Below, in pieces: positions 11,401 to 26,400 of a stretch of 64,000 nt of DNA. Within the stretch, counting starts at the first letter, position 1; the number at the start of each line of letters is the position of its first letter. The notes below the pieces were generated by a model that saw only the letters and a program-made list of their open reading frames with translations, did no database searches and was not told where the DNA came from. The DNA comes from Opisthorchis felineus. Its lineage: Eukaryota; Platyhelminthes; Trematoda; Opisthorchiida; Opisthorchiidae. Both the position numbers and the translations under genes were made by a program. The DNA lies in contig SJOL01006496.1 of assembly GCA_004794785.1 (NCBI GenBank), positions 69,218 through 133,217 of the forward strand, read 5' to 3'.

Positions 11401-14400
11401 CAGGCAAGCCATTTGATGTTAGCAGATTTTCTTGCAAAGTAACAGACCCAGTCCGGTATTCCACTTTACCTGGAGATAGACGAATACCCTGTTTGACACA
11501 ACGGTTAAGAAAGCAGCCATATTTGGCCTCGTGTTCTTCAAGTGTTTGTCCAAAAATTTGTACTTCGTCAGCAATACAGGTCGTTCCTGGAGTTTTGTCC
11601 AACACTTGGGTCGACCTTTTTTGAAATATTTCTCTAGACATGTCAGTGGGAGACGTGACCCGCCGAATCGACCATAACAGCACCGAGTGTAGCGACTTAG
11701 CTTGATTTGTCATTGAGTCCCAGATGCAGAATACTGACGACAAATTGAACTTCGTGAATAGCTTTGCCTGACATACTCGAAAGTTTAGAATCTAGCTTAA
11801 TGGAGTCTGTAATGTTCGCAACGCAGCACCTAATTCAGCGGCTTAAGATGGACACAGAGTCGCAGTTTGTCTAATTTCTTCAGCTATTTAGCTGGCCTAA
11901 TGTGTCGACTCATCAACTGGCGCCGGGATGCTCCACCTCGTCACTTGACTCAGCTTGATACGTAAAATTTCAAGCAGCACTACTGGAATCATTTTTATTG
12001 GCAATGCTACGGGAACTGCACTACCTGCGATGGTCATACTAACTTCCCCTGGGATGCAACCTACTTAATGAAAAACAAAAGCGCACTCCTCAGAAATAGT
12101 ATTGGGTTGCGAAGTACGAACAGAACTAACACGAACTAACGCGAAAAATCAAAGATTAGCGTCAGATTTTCCGTTGTCACCAATAATTTTAGGGTACGTT
12201 GTTGTCCGTCCTTTGGGTCTTTCACATTCATGCTTATCTTTTCGGCTACCTTAGAATATGTGCAGTTCCACATTCGTCGGTTCGAGTCCATGGGCGATAT
12301 TAAAAAGCATTGAGTGTAACGGTTAGGGATGGTGTTTACGGAGGCGCCTGATTCCAACTAAAATCGACAAACAGGTTATCATAGATTCCCGTCGACCGAC
12401 TACTTATTCCGTAGCTACCACATTCCACTAGTTCCTCCTCGAGCATTTTAACAGTAGTTGATCGGCATTTACGTGCAGAGCGATTCGGCTTAACGCATTT
12501 GAAGGATGTTCTTACCCGCGCCGGACAATTCTCCTTTATTTTCGGTGTGTAGTTTCACAGATACCGCAAGCCGTTGAATTCTTCATCATGGCTGCGTCTA
12601 GCTCCATTGGACCAGGTTTAGAATTGAAGAACCGCACATGTCTGTTAGCAGCAGCTTCACTGCGGCATCTATTGATTCACTGACTTAGAGACAGCTAGAA
12701 GCAGTTGAGAAGCCTTTTTGTGATCCCTTTGTCGCGAACGGCCAGAATAATGCGGTTGTGTATTAGGCCTTCTTTCATGCGGTATAAAAATGGCAGGACT
12801 TGACGAGGTCGTTGAGAGCCAAAACATAGTGGTCAGTACCCCCCTCTGGCAACCGGTATCTGAGGTGAAACTGGAATAGTTCATACTTCCCATTCTAGGA
12901 AGATATCGCAGCGCTATTTCCAGAGTTCCTAGCTTTTCGCGAGTTTGTCCTGGTCAGCAATACCCATTGCTATTGGCGAAATAGTCACTGGTTTATTCGC
13001 AATGGCTGAAGAGTTCACTTCCAACACCATGTCAAGAAAAGTCGATTCCACAGCAAGTGAATACCTACCCAATCAACATTCAGATACTTGAACCTCAGAG
13101 CTAAAAAATGCCACTATATATGAGCGATCCTTCCAAAAATAGTCCTTTACTGAATACTAGCACTTGGTGCACTCAAACAACCCACAATTTTGGATGGAGT
13201 GGTTCGCAGAGTGCGAGTTTTTGTCAGCCTATCACAGTTTGTGGCCGTGCGATCGAAATGTTTTCGTTCAAGTGTTAATAAAATGATTTCATGCCAAAGT
13301 GTTTGTGTGTGCATTCAAGACTTCTAAGTTGGCTTGTATTTTTACGGTTCTACATGTTGAAATTGACTGGCAGTGAGTTAGTCGATCGACGACCAAAACA
13401 GCTACTGGATCATCAAGGCATTGGGCAAACACAATTATTGCTTAAGCGTGAGCATGTTGGCCTCTTCTGACATGATGATTCAGGTGCGTCCAGCATCCGC
13501 TGGTGGATTATTGGTTCGTCAGATGCCTGGGGTTCAAATGGCGACCACTGAAACTTTAGTCCAACGCTTCCTCTTTTTGGTGTGGACTAACCAGGATAAT
13601 TACGCCAGTACAGGAGTGTTGGGAATACAGGTTTTACAAATCCAGGAGCCACCCACAACTAGTTATTCCGATGCTAAATTCCCACACTAATTTAATTTGC
13701 GAATAACCACACCAGATGTAGAAAAAGATTTGTACTGTGGTAAGAAGACTACGAAGTGGCTGTGGTCGAAAACCTGTTGGCGAACAATGGAGCGGCGGTT
13801 TTTCTGTGTTTCATTCATAATCCACACAAGTTTTTCAAGTCGAATTTTCATCTCATTTTCCGCTCTGATGGTAGATTTTTGTCTTCTGTTTGGAAATACC
13901 CCACAAGATACCTTTCCAACATAAAGCCATCGTTTCTGAGAGTATCAAACAATTTTCGTTATCTTAATTTTTGAATTTTTTTCGGCCATGTCCAACTGTA
14001 ATATTTTACAGTGAACCTTATATTCTTGAAATTTGTGACCCAAAAATGGGGATATTACTTACCCGCAATAGTGAAGTGTCATCATTTGGCTGAGCCAGAA
14101 GACCGGGTAATTTTCCGGTATTTTTAAAGTTGTATGTTGAATATTATTCGCAGTAAGAGTTTGTCTATCAACTATCAACTATCCCGTACTGAAATAACAC
14201 CATAAGCATGTTAAGCGTTGTACACATAGAGCACATCAGTAACGCAATCATTTATCCAACGATCTGGGGTAGACTTTCATATTCACCAGAGGTGACAACA
14301 TCGCTCGGTTGCTTTCAGATTCCGTCTAATCTGGTTCTAATACTCGATTGTCTACGTGTGTTTCTGTGCTTTCTACAATTCCTTTTACTGTCTGCGATAC

Positions 14401-17400
14401 TTACTAATCCCTCCGGAGAGAGGACGCTCTCCAGGGCAGTCTACAGCGAGTATTTCCCTTCAAGTTTCTGTGGGATCTCCTGCCCACAGGGTATCCGCTC
14501 ACGCCTTCCCTAAAGTATACACGATTTGCCTCTCTTCTCTTCAAGAAAACTACTAAGTGTGGCCACCTAGAAAACACAAGAAAAAGCCACTGAACGGAGT
14601 GAGTTTTTGGGTACATATCAACGCGTCTGCGGCTTGTACTCCCTTCGAAACTTGTTTGACCGAGCAGCTCTGCCCTTAGATGGGTCCCAACTTCAGAACT
14701 TGTCCTGTGTTTTCACAAGTCAATACACATTAAGCTTTTTTTCCACATCGCCGTGAACAACCCCGGGCCTAACTTCCCTCTTCTCAATGGTGCATCCGTG
14801 TTATTTGTCGTGAAGCAGTTAGTTCTGGTAAAAACAGCACCACTCTTTCTGAGGAAAAGTGTCAGTACGCAAGTATACCTATATAACAAATTCGATGTAG
14901 TAGCAAGTCCTGTCCCTGACCCATTGATAAACTTTCATCGCCGCAAACACGAGGCATACATTTTATTATGAAAAATAGAGGGAAAGGAGTTTCCAGTAGC
15001 TATGACTTTGAAAGGCTGCTTGTTTTTGCAGAACTCAGTTAGTGTTGGGTCCTACTTTTCTCCATGCGTGGTGCGAGCTCCTTCTAGAAAGTTGGAACTC
15101 GTAGGAGCGAATGGGCTTTCTCCGTATTGTCCTTTATTCGCAAAAGAGACTTCACTGTGTAAGGATGTCAGTAATCCGAATATACTACTAGTCCATTTTG
15201 AACCATTATGTAGAGTTCTTCGTTTCGAATCCTTTAGCGATTCTCCTCTCCATTACCGGACTCGCCACACTGGTTGACTTAAGGCTTCATATTGATCAGT
15301 ATGCGCATTAACCTATGTATCTTTCATTCCCGTTTAGTTGAACACTTCTATGCTCCAAATAGTCTTTTTCTATGTGGCTTGAAACAGTAGATTAATTTTA
15401 CCATCAGATTCGAGTTCACGTAATCCTATCAACTTCCAGTCGACTATCTTTACTTCTTGTCGATTAAAATCAATCAACTCAACAATCCTAATGAGTACAT
15501 GTTGACTTGGTGTTTTTTGTCCAAAGACTACTTATGTTTACTACCAGTGTGTCATTCATAACTGTCCTGATCTTATCCAATTTTCAAGCCCTATACTTAT
15601 TTGGCATCAAATTTTACACCATTATGGTGATTCAGATCCAATAACCCATGATTACAAATGTCTTGTACCTGCAGACGTGTTATCTTACTTCGTATCTTGT
15701 GCGTTTCATGAATGCAGTCCAGAAAGTCTTTGTCGTGTGGCACTTTTGCGGGCCGCACGTCATTTCGTAGGTCTATTTCGTGAAAAATGATATCCGGTGT
15801 CCCAAGAACTGGTTTGTGGTCTATTTATTTGCACAACCAAAGCACAAGTTGGTGCTGATGATTCATGCACATAGTGTGCAACACAATCAGTGTGTATGTG
15901 GTGAGTAAACACAGTTGCTCTCTCTGGCTGCTTTGCTGATTAGACAACAACTGAGCGCACGCCGGTATTCCGGGACCAACCTGTCGAAAGGGCTTTTCTT
16001 GCGTTTATTTCTTCTCGCAGGTGCAAAGCCTACTAGAGTTGATCGCATGGCGCTTCTTGTAGCTGATTTTCACCGATAGTTCACCAGAGCAATTCGTTTA
16101 TCAAGTGGATACCGGATCTTTTCCCCTTGTGTATCTGTGGCGACTGAAGGTAGTTTTTTGCCCTTTTTTACATTTCAGGTGGATTCTTAACTTTTCGTGC
16201 ACTCTATCCAGAGTTGTGCTGGGAAAGTCCCAAAAGGCTTGCCGGGGAAGATGTGGCCGAATACCATCATTCTGACTGCGATCTGGAGCACATTTTGGCC
16301 AGCTGTGAAGAAGCCGTTCCTTCTACCGCCCTGGTGCCCTCTTCATCGGTTGCTGAGTCCGCTGGCATTTTCAGGAGCTCCGCCAGTCTTACACCCATGA
16401 CATCTACACCCCAACTCACGCAATCGACTCTTATGTCCAAAACTATGAAGCGAGCGAGGTGAGCCAGACAAATATGCTGTGTATATATACTATTCGCAAA
16501 GACTCCCTGGTAAGGGGCAGCCACGGGGAAGTCCAAACTTTACCCAAGTGTATGTATCTTCCGCAAAGGTTTTGTGGAAGAGCATTCTAGAGTAATTGTT
16601 TCAGTCCCAAGTTCACTTCATCTGTTGAGATAAAATGGCATCAGACAGTTGCTTTTGGAAGTTTCAAGGGACGAGTTTCTTGCCTTACGGTTGCTAACAC
16701 ATCTATGGCAGTATGCACGACATCTGCATGTGTAACATCTACAAACCTGACGACGTGACAAGTTATTGAGAGGACGTTCTCTGCTTTCAATCCTACACCA
16801 TATGTGAATCCGTAAAAACCTAACTAAACACTGAGTGGGCGGTATCTCCGCTTTCAAATACCAATTCCACACGTAGATCATGGAAGATAACCCGATCTAG
16901 TGCACTAATATGCCCATGGCATATTTTAATTTAGCTGATGTTGGATGACGAGAGGAAGCCCCGGTGCGTCTGCTGAATACTGCTCACCATGGGGCCACTG
17001 TGAAGTCATGTGAGCTGATTCCTACTAAACTGCGAAAGTAGATGGGTAAAACAGTGTCGTTGGGGAATGAGCTCCTATGTAGGGACCCTAAATGTAGTTA
17101 TGGGAGAACTTCTGGAAAGAACATGGATTTTAGAAGTTAGATTCACAGTACCTGATCCCTGATGGCTTCATTTGGGATATTGACGGAAGCAATATCGTAC
17201 AACGTGGGCCACTACCCTCAACAAATTCCTCTTACCGTGTTTAATGGAAAACCTGACGGGATGCCTGGTATTGGAGCATGATGGTTCATCCATGTACATG
17301 TGGCCGTCCCGACGAAATAATGTCTCCGATATCAGAGTTGACCAATTCGAATCTTAAGCCCATTGAATATATCTGGGACATAATGGATGTACGTGATATT

Positions 17401-20400
17401 AGCTGTGTACTGTGCTGCTGATCCTACATCCTATACTTTTAACCGGCTGCATGTAGTCATACCGTAGACTGGTTGAATACTGAATTCGCTATCCCTAATG
17501 CGATCGGAAGTGTATCCGACCCTTGTAAGTAGTGGTCGCAAAATCCTTTAGCCGTAACACCTTTTTGTTGCCTACTTTCCGTGCCACCGGAAGGAAGTGT
17601 GTGGTCCGAGATACTTCCAGGTCGCCCGAGCCTAAACATGAGCAGTTGTGTTGCCGAGGTTGGATTCGAATGACGGACCTTTCGATCAGTAAGTTCGCGC
17701 CTTAACCACTGAGCTATCTCGAGCTCAAAGAAATCGAAATAGTAAATAAGTGATAGGACAAGCTCGATCGAAATCCACCCACAACCTACTATCGGTTTCG
17801 CTCTGTTTGGGTTTTACAAGGTAGGCGCAGTCATCTGATTTCAACCTATCTTATTTCACTCCAACTGGATTTGAACATGTAGTATATATACATATAGATT
17901 GTTCGCATGTCAAGTCTGGTTGAAAAAGAGGTTAAAGCGAGCTTCGGATAAACGTCTTCTTCACGATGTTGTTCGACAGGACGTACAGCACAAAGTCTCA
18001 GGGTTAGGTTGGAGCAATTTTCCGGGCACTGAAGTCTTGTTCCCTGTAAGCAGTATCGTAAGTTATATCCGAAGCTATGATTTTTACCTGTAAGCACTAA
18101 AGACCAGTGTAGTTCTTTAGATGCATGTTCTGCACCATAGTTGGATTTTATTCTGCTTCCGAATTCGAACTGTCCAAGTTGATGGGTGATTTTTTGGTAT
18201 TCGAAGGACTTCGCAAGCCGTAAGTACATTAGTGTTTTCCAACATGTGTCGGTTCTGAAGCACACACCGTATTGATGCAAAGTAAGCGACCAAATTTCAG
18301 CTTGATCACATGCACAGGTATACGTGAATCAGACTTAAGGTCCGATTACTCTGTTTTTCTCCTTCTCACTGGCAAATGAGTGTTTTCCTTCTTTACAGTG
18401 GTATTCACAGCATTTACCAAAACGAAACATCCTTCCCCGGCTTATCCTCGTCTGACAGCCCACGTCCCTCACCCATCTTACCACACCTCGTGTTGGGAAG
18501 TCAACTGGATGCGTTATCCGCAGCTGTTTGTCATCAATACGGAATCACGCATGTAATCAATGTTTCTGTTGACGGATCTGCGCCTCCGCATATTCCGGTC
18601 GAAAACTTTTACCGTATCGCGGTCAACGACAACTACACGGACCGGATGCGACCATATTTCGAGCAAGCTTTCCAATTCATAGGTAAGTGACTCATCGTTG
18701 TGCACTGCATTCCAGGTTCCTTCCTGTGACATGTATTGCTCTGATATTTCAAGACCTAGTTTTGTCACTCCCCATTTCACGTGGGCTAGATTTTCGTTAG
18801 GAAAACTCGAGCATACTGAGGGCATACAGGTCACGTGCGTTTGGAGTAAGTACTAATCATGCCCTCATTCTGTCCGTCCGTTTGTTTGTCCTTATGTACC
18901 CTCTAATCGGTTGTTTCTTCCGCGTGCAGCCGTAGAACACCCGGAGAGAAGTTCCACCTTAACCCCTTATTCCTTTTTTTATTACGTGGAACATAACCAC
19001 TGACTGGTACTTAAAACAAACAATCGCCGAAATCCTACGCAAAATATTGCACAACAGGCCTATTTTTTGTTTGCAGGTCAGAAGCGAATAATTGGTGTTG
19101 AACACCTTGGTCACTTGTAAAACTGGTTAGTTCTCCGTACTTTTCAAAATAAATGCATAATTCCAAAGTCCCATTGCTAACACCCTCTGCCGTCTCGGCA
19201 CAGAGGATTCGTGGTGAAAACTAGTTCGTGTTACACAGTTCATGTAAATCTAAGTCAATGTGAAACCAATTCAGCGAAACCAAGGCACTCTCAAAGAAAT
19301 CCTTAGATCACTCTGAGTGGAACAACAACTTTGATTACTTTACGCGAGTGCACGGGAATCCTAACAGTTGACGCTTCGGAATATTTCTTCTGAACACGCC
19401 CTGGGTATTGAGCTGTGTTTGTGGAACAGATCTAAATTCTATCTAGCTTCCAATCTATGTTTTCTTCAGGTATAACTTAAAATACACTTCTTGTACCGTT
19501 TCTCGTACTTGTATCGCTGCTATGACATGGTCGACTGTGACTTCATTCAACGGTTTCCGATTTGTTCCATTTCTGATTTATCATTCTCATTGTCTGATAT
19601 CAAACTGATTGTGGCTTAGGCCTCTAAGTTGTCGGATTTTCGTTCCGTTTCCGGAACACCTGTAATCGACAAATACCAGACTCGCCCCACCACGGAGCAT
19701 TGCTGTTAGATCCCGCCTTGGGTCCGTTCCACCTGCCTCTCACTCCTGGACCGAATTCAACGGAAAACTGTCTCATTGTCTTCTCTGTTCTGATCGGTAC
19801 CTTCAACCCTTTTCCCGCCAGTTTTATGTTCTGTCAGTACTACCACGTCAAGTTTTTTCCTGAGCTCTCATCTCCGGATGCACTTCCCAAGCCTGTTCAC
19901 TTCCACTCATCCCTCAGGGGAAAATCTTTCACTGCTGCACGGAACTCCTCTCAACGACTACATGACTCTTAAACACTCAGACTTTCTGTTCTCCCAACTT
20001 TCTACGATCCCCAGATATTCATTACTCTGTCCAATGAATTTCTCGCCAGTCATAACGAACCTTTTTCCCCACTTTATTTGAATATCTGAATGTGATTCTG
20101 CGTGTTTTTCTGCATTCTTATTGTCCTTACATGGGTCCTCAATTGTGGGTCTTCTTTTCCCTCCTAATCCATCATGTGAGTTGTAACAAATACCTTCAAG
20201 GTAGCGGACCTATTGAACTAGTCGGTGCATAAGACAAAATGACGCCAGAATTCCTTTTTAATGGCTGGCAATAGTTTTGTCAGAAGGATCCACGGGAAAC
20301 CCGCAACACTTCACACAGGCCATTCATAAGTTTTATCAGAGGTTCGCAATGGCAATTGTGCCCAGAAGGGTTTCGACAATATCTGTCTCTACATTTCGTT

Positions 20401-23400
20401 TTCATGTAATACTACAATTGGAAGCCCATATGTCATGAGTATTAGTCGCGTTGACTTCGACTATATATATCCTAAGTTGGCTTATTTTTACTAGGCTTGC
20501 CTGCTTAGCTAATTGCTTCAAAATTAGGCTGAAGTTTCTCGCTATCAGTCCAACGCTGTTGGTCGATCAGACCAGGGGCTTGAGAGCTTCGAATTTAGGA
20601 GTCCTGTGGGCTGTCAATTGTTGTCCCAACTACTCAGTTGGGGCACTGGAATTACTTTACCGCCTTCACAAAACCGATCTTTAAATAGCCGAGCACTGCT
20701 GCTAATATGCTGTGGTTTGGGCTCATCTGGGAATTCTGGCGGCTTCTGCTTTTAGTCCACCGAATTTTAGTCGTATGCGAGTTTCTTTAATCCTACATCA
20801 TTTCTTATTTTGACGTTAGCTTCTGCTTCAACTATTGGGGGATCTTGTGCATATGCTTCTGGGATGGATATTGATGCAACCACACAGGCAAAGTATATCA
20901 TCCGGGAAAAACAAGCAATTTCATGCCTTCTTTTTTTCACCTTGTGCGATTACCAGGGGAAGGGAAAATCTGACATGCCAACAAGACGAGAACTCAATAC
21001 TAATAATTTAGGGTGTTGTTTCACCCCATTTACACTTTTTAGTTTAAGTGTGTCAAAGGTTGCAGAGCGGTACCTTACTGCACTGCCTTACTACACAAGT
21101 TAAATCGAGCACCATCTATGTGAGCTTACTAGTGTCTCGAGATGGAGGAGCACTGACTGGGCGGTTTTTGCATAACACCCAGCTGCTTAATCTAGGATGA
21201 TAGCGGCGGACGTCGCCATGTTGACGTGGATCAGTCATTTCCGGAACCAGAAAGTGCTTTTCGTGTCTGGTCGACAAGATTGTTGCTTAGTGAAGAGAAG
21301 ACATAAAAAAGTGGTTGGAATTAGACCCCGCGGTGCATATGGGGTAGAAAATTCTCAAGTTTTCCGAATTCTATTGCCTTCTTTTTTGAAACCCGCCTGG
21401 CGTACGTTGGACAATCCCAAATGAACACCACCGCGTTTTCGCACGGTGAAGAAACGTTTTCGGGTCAATTATAGAAATTGGCGAACAAATCAAATGCTAC
21501 CTGATCAGCAATTAATGAAGGAGTCGTTATGCCTTACACCACTGAACATTTATTACTCAGGCGAATGTTCTCCGTAGAACCGTGGGTGCTCATAGAAGTT
21601 AGCGCGAATCTTTACTGCCGTGATTTCTGGCGGTCGAAAAAGTCAAAAATGGCTTTTAGATCAAGAACAACGGCCATTCTTGGTCGTTCCAGAGACTGGC
21701 GCGATTCAAGCACCTGTCTCATGAAGATATGGTCAATGTGTCCTCGGCCAGGGTTAAATGCAGCTTGGTTCCCTCGAATTTGTCTTTCCGGGTAACCAGT
21801 TAACCCGCGCAAGACTATTCCAAAGGGCGTGTTAGATGCTATAACCAGCACACGGATGCCACTTTGGTTTTTGTTTGACATTCTTGCGTCGTTAATAAAG
21901 TTTGGAATCGCCGTCGAACCACGCGGTTGCGTAGGTATTGTTCCGTTCCAAATTGCTGCCCACTAAGGACTCTCCACACTTGGAGAGCGCAGGGTGCAAA
22001 TCCTCCGGGCCTTGATGCATTGAAGGAACGTCATCTCGCATTGGATTTCTCTTGCTATTGAGGGTTGTTGTCACCTTTCCATTTACTTCTATCCGATTCC
22101 TCCAGAGCTCATGTTCAGGAAAGCAACTGACTTTTCGAAATGTTCAGTCTCTCGATTAAGACATTGGGTACATGAACGAATTGCCATTCTATGTTTTCCG
22201 CAAATCCTTTCGCCGGTGCCCACCTTCTTTCGGTCAAATGATCTAATCAACTGAAATAGGGTGCCGTTGTTTTCTTCAGCGGAAATCTTTTACATCTATG
22301 GGGCCATCACATTTTGTCAGCGTCATCTGTCATTCTTTGACCTCTTGATTACCCGATGTTGGCGGGATCTGTGTATTACACCATGGTCTCCAGTGGCCAA
22401 GACTGTAGCTTTCACTTCCGTCCACTCACCTCTAAAAAATCTCCATTATCAGCGTACTTACGATTTTCCAGCAAATCTCCACCCAGGTCGGTTTGGTAGG
22501 GTTGGGCTATCCAAGATCGTTGAAATTGATAAACTGAATGCCCCTACGGTGACCCACGTAATTCGGAATCAAGTTGTTTACCCAAAATAAACTGCAGTTC
22601 ACCTGAAACTGTACCGTCACGTGATCTATCTGGGTCTTTGGCTGGTAACGGTGTGGACGCTTTTGAAGAGTGTTCGTACTGACTAGGAACAGACGATGTG
22701 CAGTGCGAAGCTAAAGAATTTGGGAGCCGTTTGTCTGTACGGTCTGTGCGGAGACCGAACCTGTCGCTCAACTGTGTGTCCTCCGGACGTATTCGTCCAA
22801 ATCGGACGTTCAGATCACTCACCATGGTGATGATGTCTGCACTTCTTGCTGGTCGAACCAATCGTGACAGATCTCCATAAGAGTCGTCTTTCTCAGCTTG
22901 AGATGCAGTCTGTCGGGGTGTATGCTATAATGACAGATACATTTGTCGTTCCGAGTTCCATTAATCCTGTTTGAACCAGATAGCCGTACAGCTCAAAGAC
23001 GATGGTTCATTGGGGCTTTCAGCCCTGGAGCTGAGAGCAACTCTGCTCCCAGACACCGGTAGACTGCGTCAGGATCATCGGACATTCAGAGTCGAATATG
23101 AAATATCTGAGCTGTTGCTTATCATTTTGAGGTGCTGGACTGGGTTGTTTTGTGTGCCTGTTTTGGAAGCATAACATGGAACGCGAAGTCTCCCCGAGGG
23201 TTGCCTATTGCTCAGGTTATCAAAGAGTGAAGGCAGTGAAGGCTACAATGTGAATTATCTCTTTCAGCTTCGTTAAAGGATTTTTAGTTTATCCTAATGG
23301 GTGGTGCTTTAGATTGTTCCGACGGCTGACAGCCGATGGACCGAAACGGCAGTATGGTCCTGTTTGGGGACTGCGCGTTTTTGGCTGCCGAAGACTGGTC

Positions 23401-26400
23401 CACTACTGTACACGGCAACTGTACGTCGAGTTGCTGCTAGGTTTTGACTTTATTTTGAACCTGGTTCATCGTCGGGCTATCTGACTGTGCGGTTTTTTAT
23501 AAAGAGTCTACCTTTTCAAACCTGCCTCTCTTTATGGGAACGTAGTACTACTGCTTTCCCAAATCTGTACATAACGGCATCTTGGTTGGAACAACTTACA
23601 GCCTCCATACTCACCGCAGTAGGGCTTTAGTACCATGCTGCTTTGTAACATGGTTCTCCTCTTAGCCTTCCTGATACGACTGAACTCTGTGGAACGACGT
23701 TTCAGTCAGTGTTGTCCGTGTCACTTTGCTTGCACACCACATCAAGGGCGGTTGGTGTTGTATTCACTACTCTGATTGCTTGTGTTCTTTATTGGCGCTG
23801 GAAAGAACCGTAACGACTCAGGCGATGGCAACCGCAAACGAAGTCTCCCGTCTGTAAATGGATTTCGTTCCAGAATGACGCTGCCATCTATAGTTGGGTC
23901 TCGATTCCGCTGTGTTATTACTATCAGTTTCTATGCTGATTGCATAGTGTAGTTTTTGGAGTGATACAGCCTGAAAACGACTCCTGTTTACAACCGCACT
24001 GCACGCGAGTGTTCTACACTAGTGCTGTTGTCTTTGGTGTAAGGGTCCCGTTGTTCCCTGTTTATCTTATAGAAATAATAGAATAAACCTATCTGTGTAT
24101 TGCTTTTTGACATTGCTAAATCTTCCTATGTGAATACACGGAATACGCTGTTAGCGCATTTAATTACCTAAGTTGTGACCAATCGTTAGACCAACTGGTG
24201 ACGCGATCACATTGCGACCACAATCCTCATGTGGAAAATAAGAACGAGCTGTCTAGCTTTTCAGCCCACGTCTTGTCTGATGAACTACATTCGTGTAGCA
24301 CTACACAAAAAATCCCCAGGTGCTTCTTTTTTGGGAATATGTTCTGTCTGTAGGCGTGTTTTGCCAACTTAGTTGTCGCACCAGCAAAAACGGATTTCTC
24401 CAACTTGTTCTATAGTACGCACGAACGCCATATGAAAACACATCTAAGTCAGCAGTTTATTGAAGTACAATTGAGCATCGAATTGGGGAGTAAAAATGAG
24501 TGAAATCAAACTAACGGTCTCTCGGTAGCATTGCTTGGTAATCAACTTAGTCATGCACATACTAAAGTCTTATTTTTTCGTTGGTGGCGGTTCTGACTAC
24601 ATGCAGGGCAATGTATCGGTGGGTGCAGTAAAGCTTAGAAGTTTCACATACATTTCACAACATAACACCTGTCATAGATCCAAATTCCCCCCTAATGCCC
24701 GCCTTCGTCACGGGTTTCCCATGTATAAGTCCCAACAGACACATGAGCTACCTCATGAAGGACAGTCTTTTGTTCGTATATTGGCCACCTTCCATACCCA
24801 CGGAGAAGTATTCTTAGGGCTTATTTATTATACTTCCGTTCTTGTGAGTAGCCTGACTTTTCAACTTGCTACTGGCGTCGTACCCTAGTAACAGTGAGCC
24901 TCCTGGTACGAGAGGATATTCACGAAGTGTGTCATCGCCGGCGACGCGTTTACCTTTAAGGTGTGACCTCCTCCCCTATAGGTTCATCCATAATGGTCTA
25001 AGCAGGCATCGTTACATGTCTCACTACTTGGTATCCAGAGGTCACGGCTTATGTGGCTTATGCTCTGTTGTTATCCACGGAACTCAGTGTTTCAGTGTCA
25101 CGGTAAACAAAAGCTTTTGGCGTGTTTCGGTTAGATTCGAGAAGACTGAAAAATTTCTCCCGAAACCATGTCATGCTTATTCACTAAGCAGATTTCTAAG
25201 TACGTGCACCGCGAATATATTAAACGCAACTGTCGCTTCAGCCTACATGACTACGTCAGCCAAATATCGGGCTTGAGACGTTGGTAGTATCTTAATGCCA
25301 GACATTTTTTCGTTTGAAAAACATGTTCGACGTTCCAAACTTCGGGCAATTTTATTCATTATGTTTGGCATAGGTTCACCAGTATTTTCACCCTCGGCAC
25401 GCACATTGTTCCATCTACCTCGATCTATTTTCCGAAGTGACCTGTCAATAACATTTCTAGCTCATCGCCTTCCAACACCGCTTCATTTTACAGTTCCCCC
25501 GAACTCTTGCTTTGTCTTTCTAGGCTTTTCAGACTTTTTCTAGTTACTTCGTTGTCCACATTCTTGTTTCTTCCCATTATAGGGGTGATGCTATTGATTA
25601 CGACGTTTGCAATGGGATAGCAGTAGTGATTATGATGGTAATCTGGTCAGCTTTCAAACCTCTGGCTTGGTAGGGATTGAATCATGGATGAAAGCCGGCG
25701 AATGGTTAAGTTGGTTGAAATGATATCTAAGCATTCAGTCACGGCATCATCTTGAAACCAACAGAGCCAGCTGTTACCCGAACAAGAACTAAACACCCAT
25801 GTGTAAATACTTTCGGCAATCAAACACAGTTTCCTCTGTCTGTTTTTTTGTGCGGCACAGAGTGACTTAATGGTGGTTGACGGCCTCTTAACAGGCTGAC
25901 GAAACATAGGTGCCGAGTTACGCTGTGAAGTTTGCTTAGGCCCCTAACCAACTTTTGGGAGTGTGTAGATGCGAATAACGTTAGGTTTGATCTGCATCTT
26001 TTCGCAAGGAAGTCCCGGATTGTGAAGATGTCTTCCGACAATTCTTTTATGAATATTTGTTACCCTTGGGTGGAAAAATCTTTGGAATAATGCGTGTTAC
26101 TTATTTCCATGGCTCTATCACCCGTGTCTACCGATAGTCCACCTTGAAAGTGGGCGTATTCCGTGTAACTCGCGCCTGATATTTTCACGAACAAAGCGAT
26201 AGGTTATCGCTTCGTACACGGTACTTCTTACTTTTCAGCTGCCTATACACATTATCGGACTGCAGTTGATGAGGAACGTTGATTTGGCATTCCTCATGAG
26301 TCTCACTTGAGCTTAAAACTGACCCTTGTTAGAACTTCCTAGCGCTTTTAACATTTCGAAGCCGATGTAAGTTTTTCTCCCTACGATTATGCAAAAACAG

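Larger units (their letters stand above)
9530..12900 (-). mobile_element. Ty3/gypsy-type LTR retrotransposon remnant, antisense in intron 3
   Basis: The minus strand gives, 5' to 3', a gag-like region (12900-12560), a zinc-knuckle segment (about 12530-12446), protease (12357-12136), RT (about 11760-11243), RNase H (11242-10966), the connection to integrase (10840-10550), the integrase core (about 10440-9960) and an integrase C-terminal segment (to about 9530). This order is diagnostic of Ty3/gypsy pol. Every segment has stops or frame breaks, and protease, RT and RNase H have altered catalytic residues, so it is an old dead copy. No LTRs were located by eye. It is transcribed only as intron antisense of the phosphatase gene. 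Confidence 0.92.

Noticed and set aside
24875..24925. gtaccctagtaacagtgagc and ggtacgagagg looking like rRNA fragments
   Set aside because: Too short, and the flanks do not continue as rRNA.
24535..25276. Plus-strand frames of 117 and 136 codons and a minus-strand HEVAH motif
   Set aside because: They lie inside phosphatase intron 5, with no domain or splice logic; the HEVAH frame is closed by stops on both sides.
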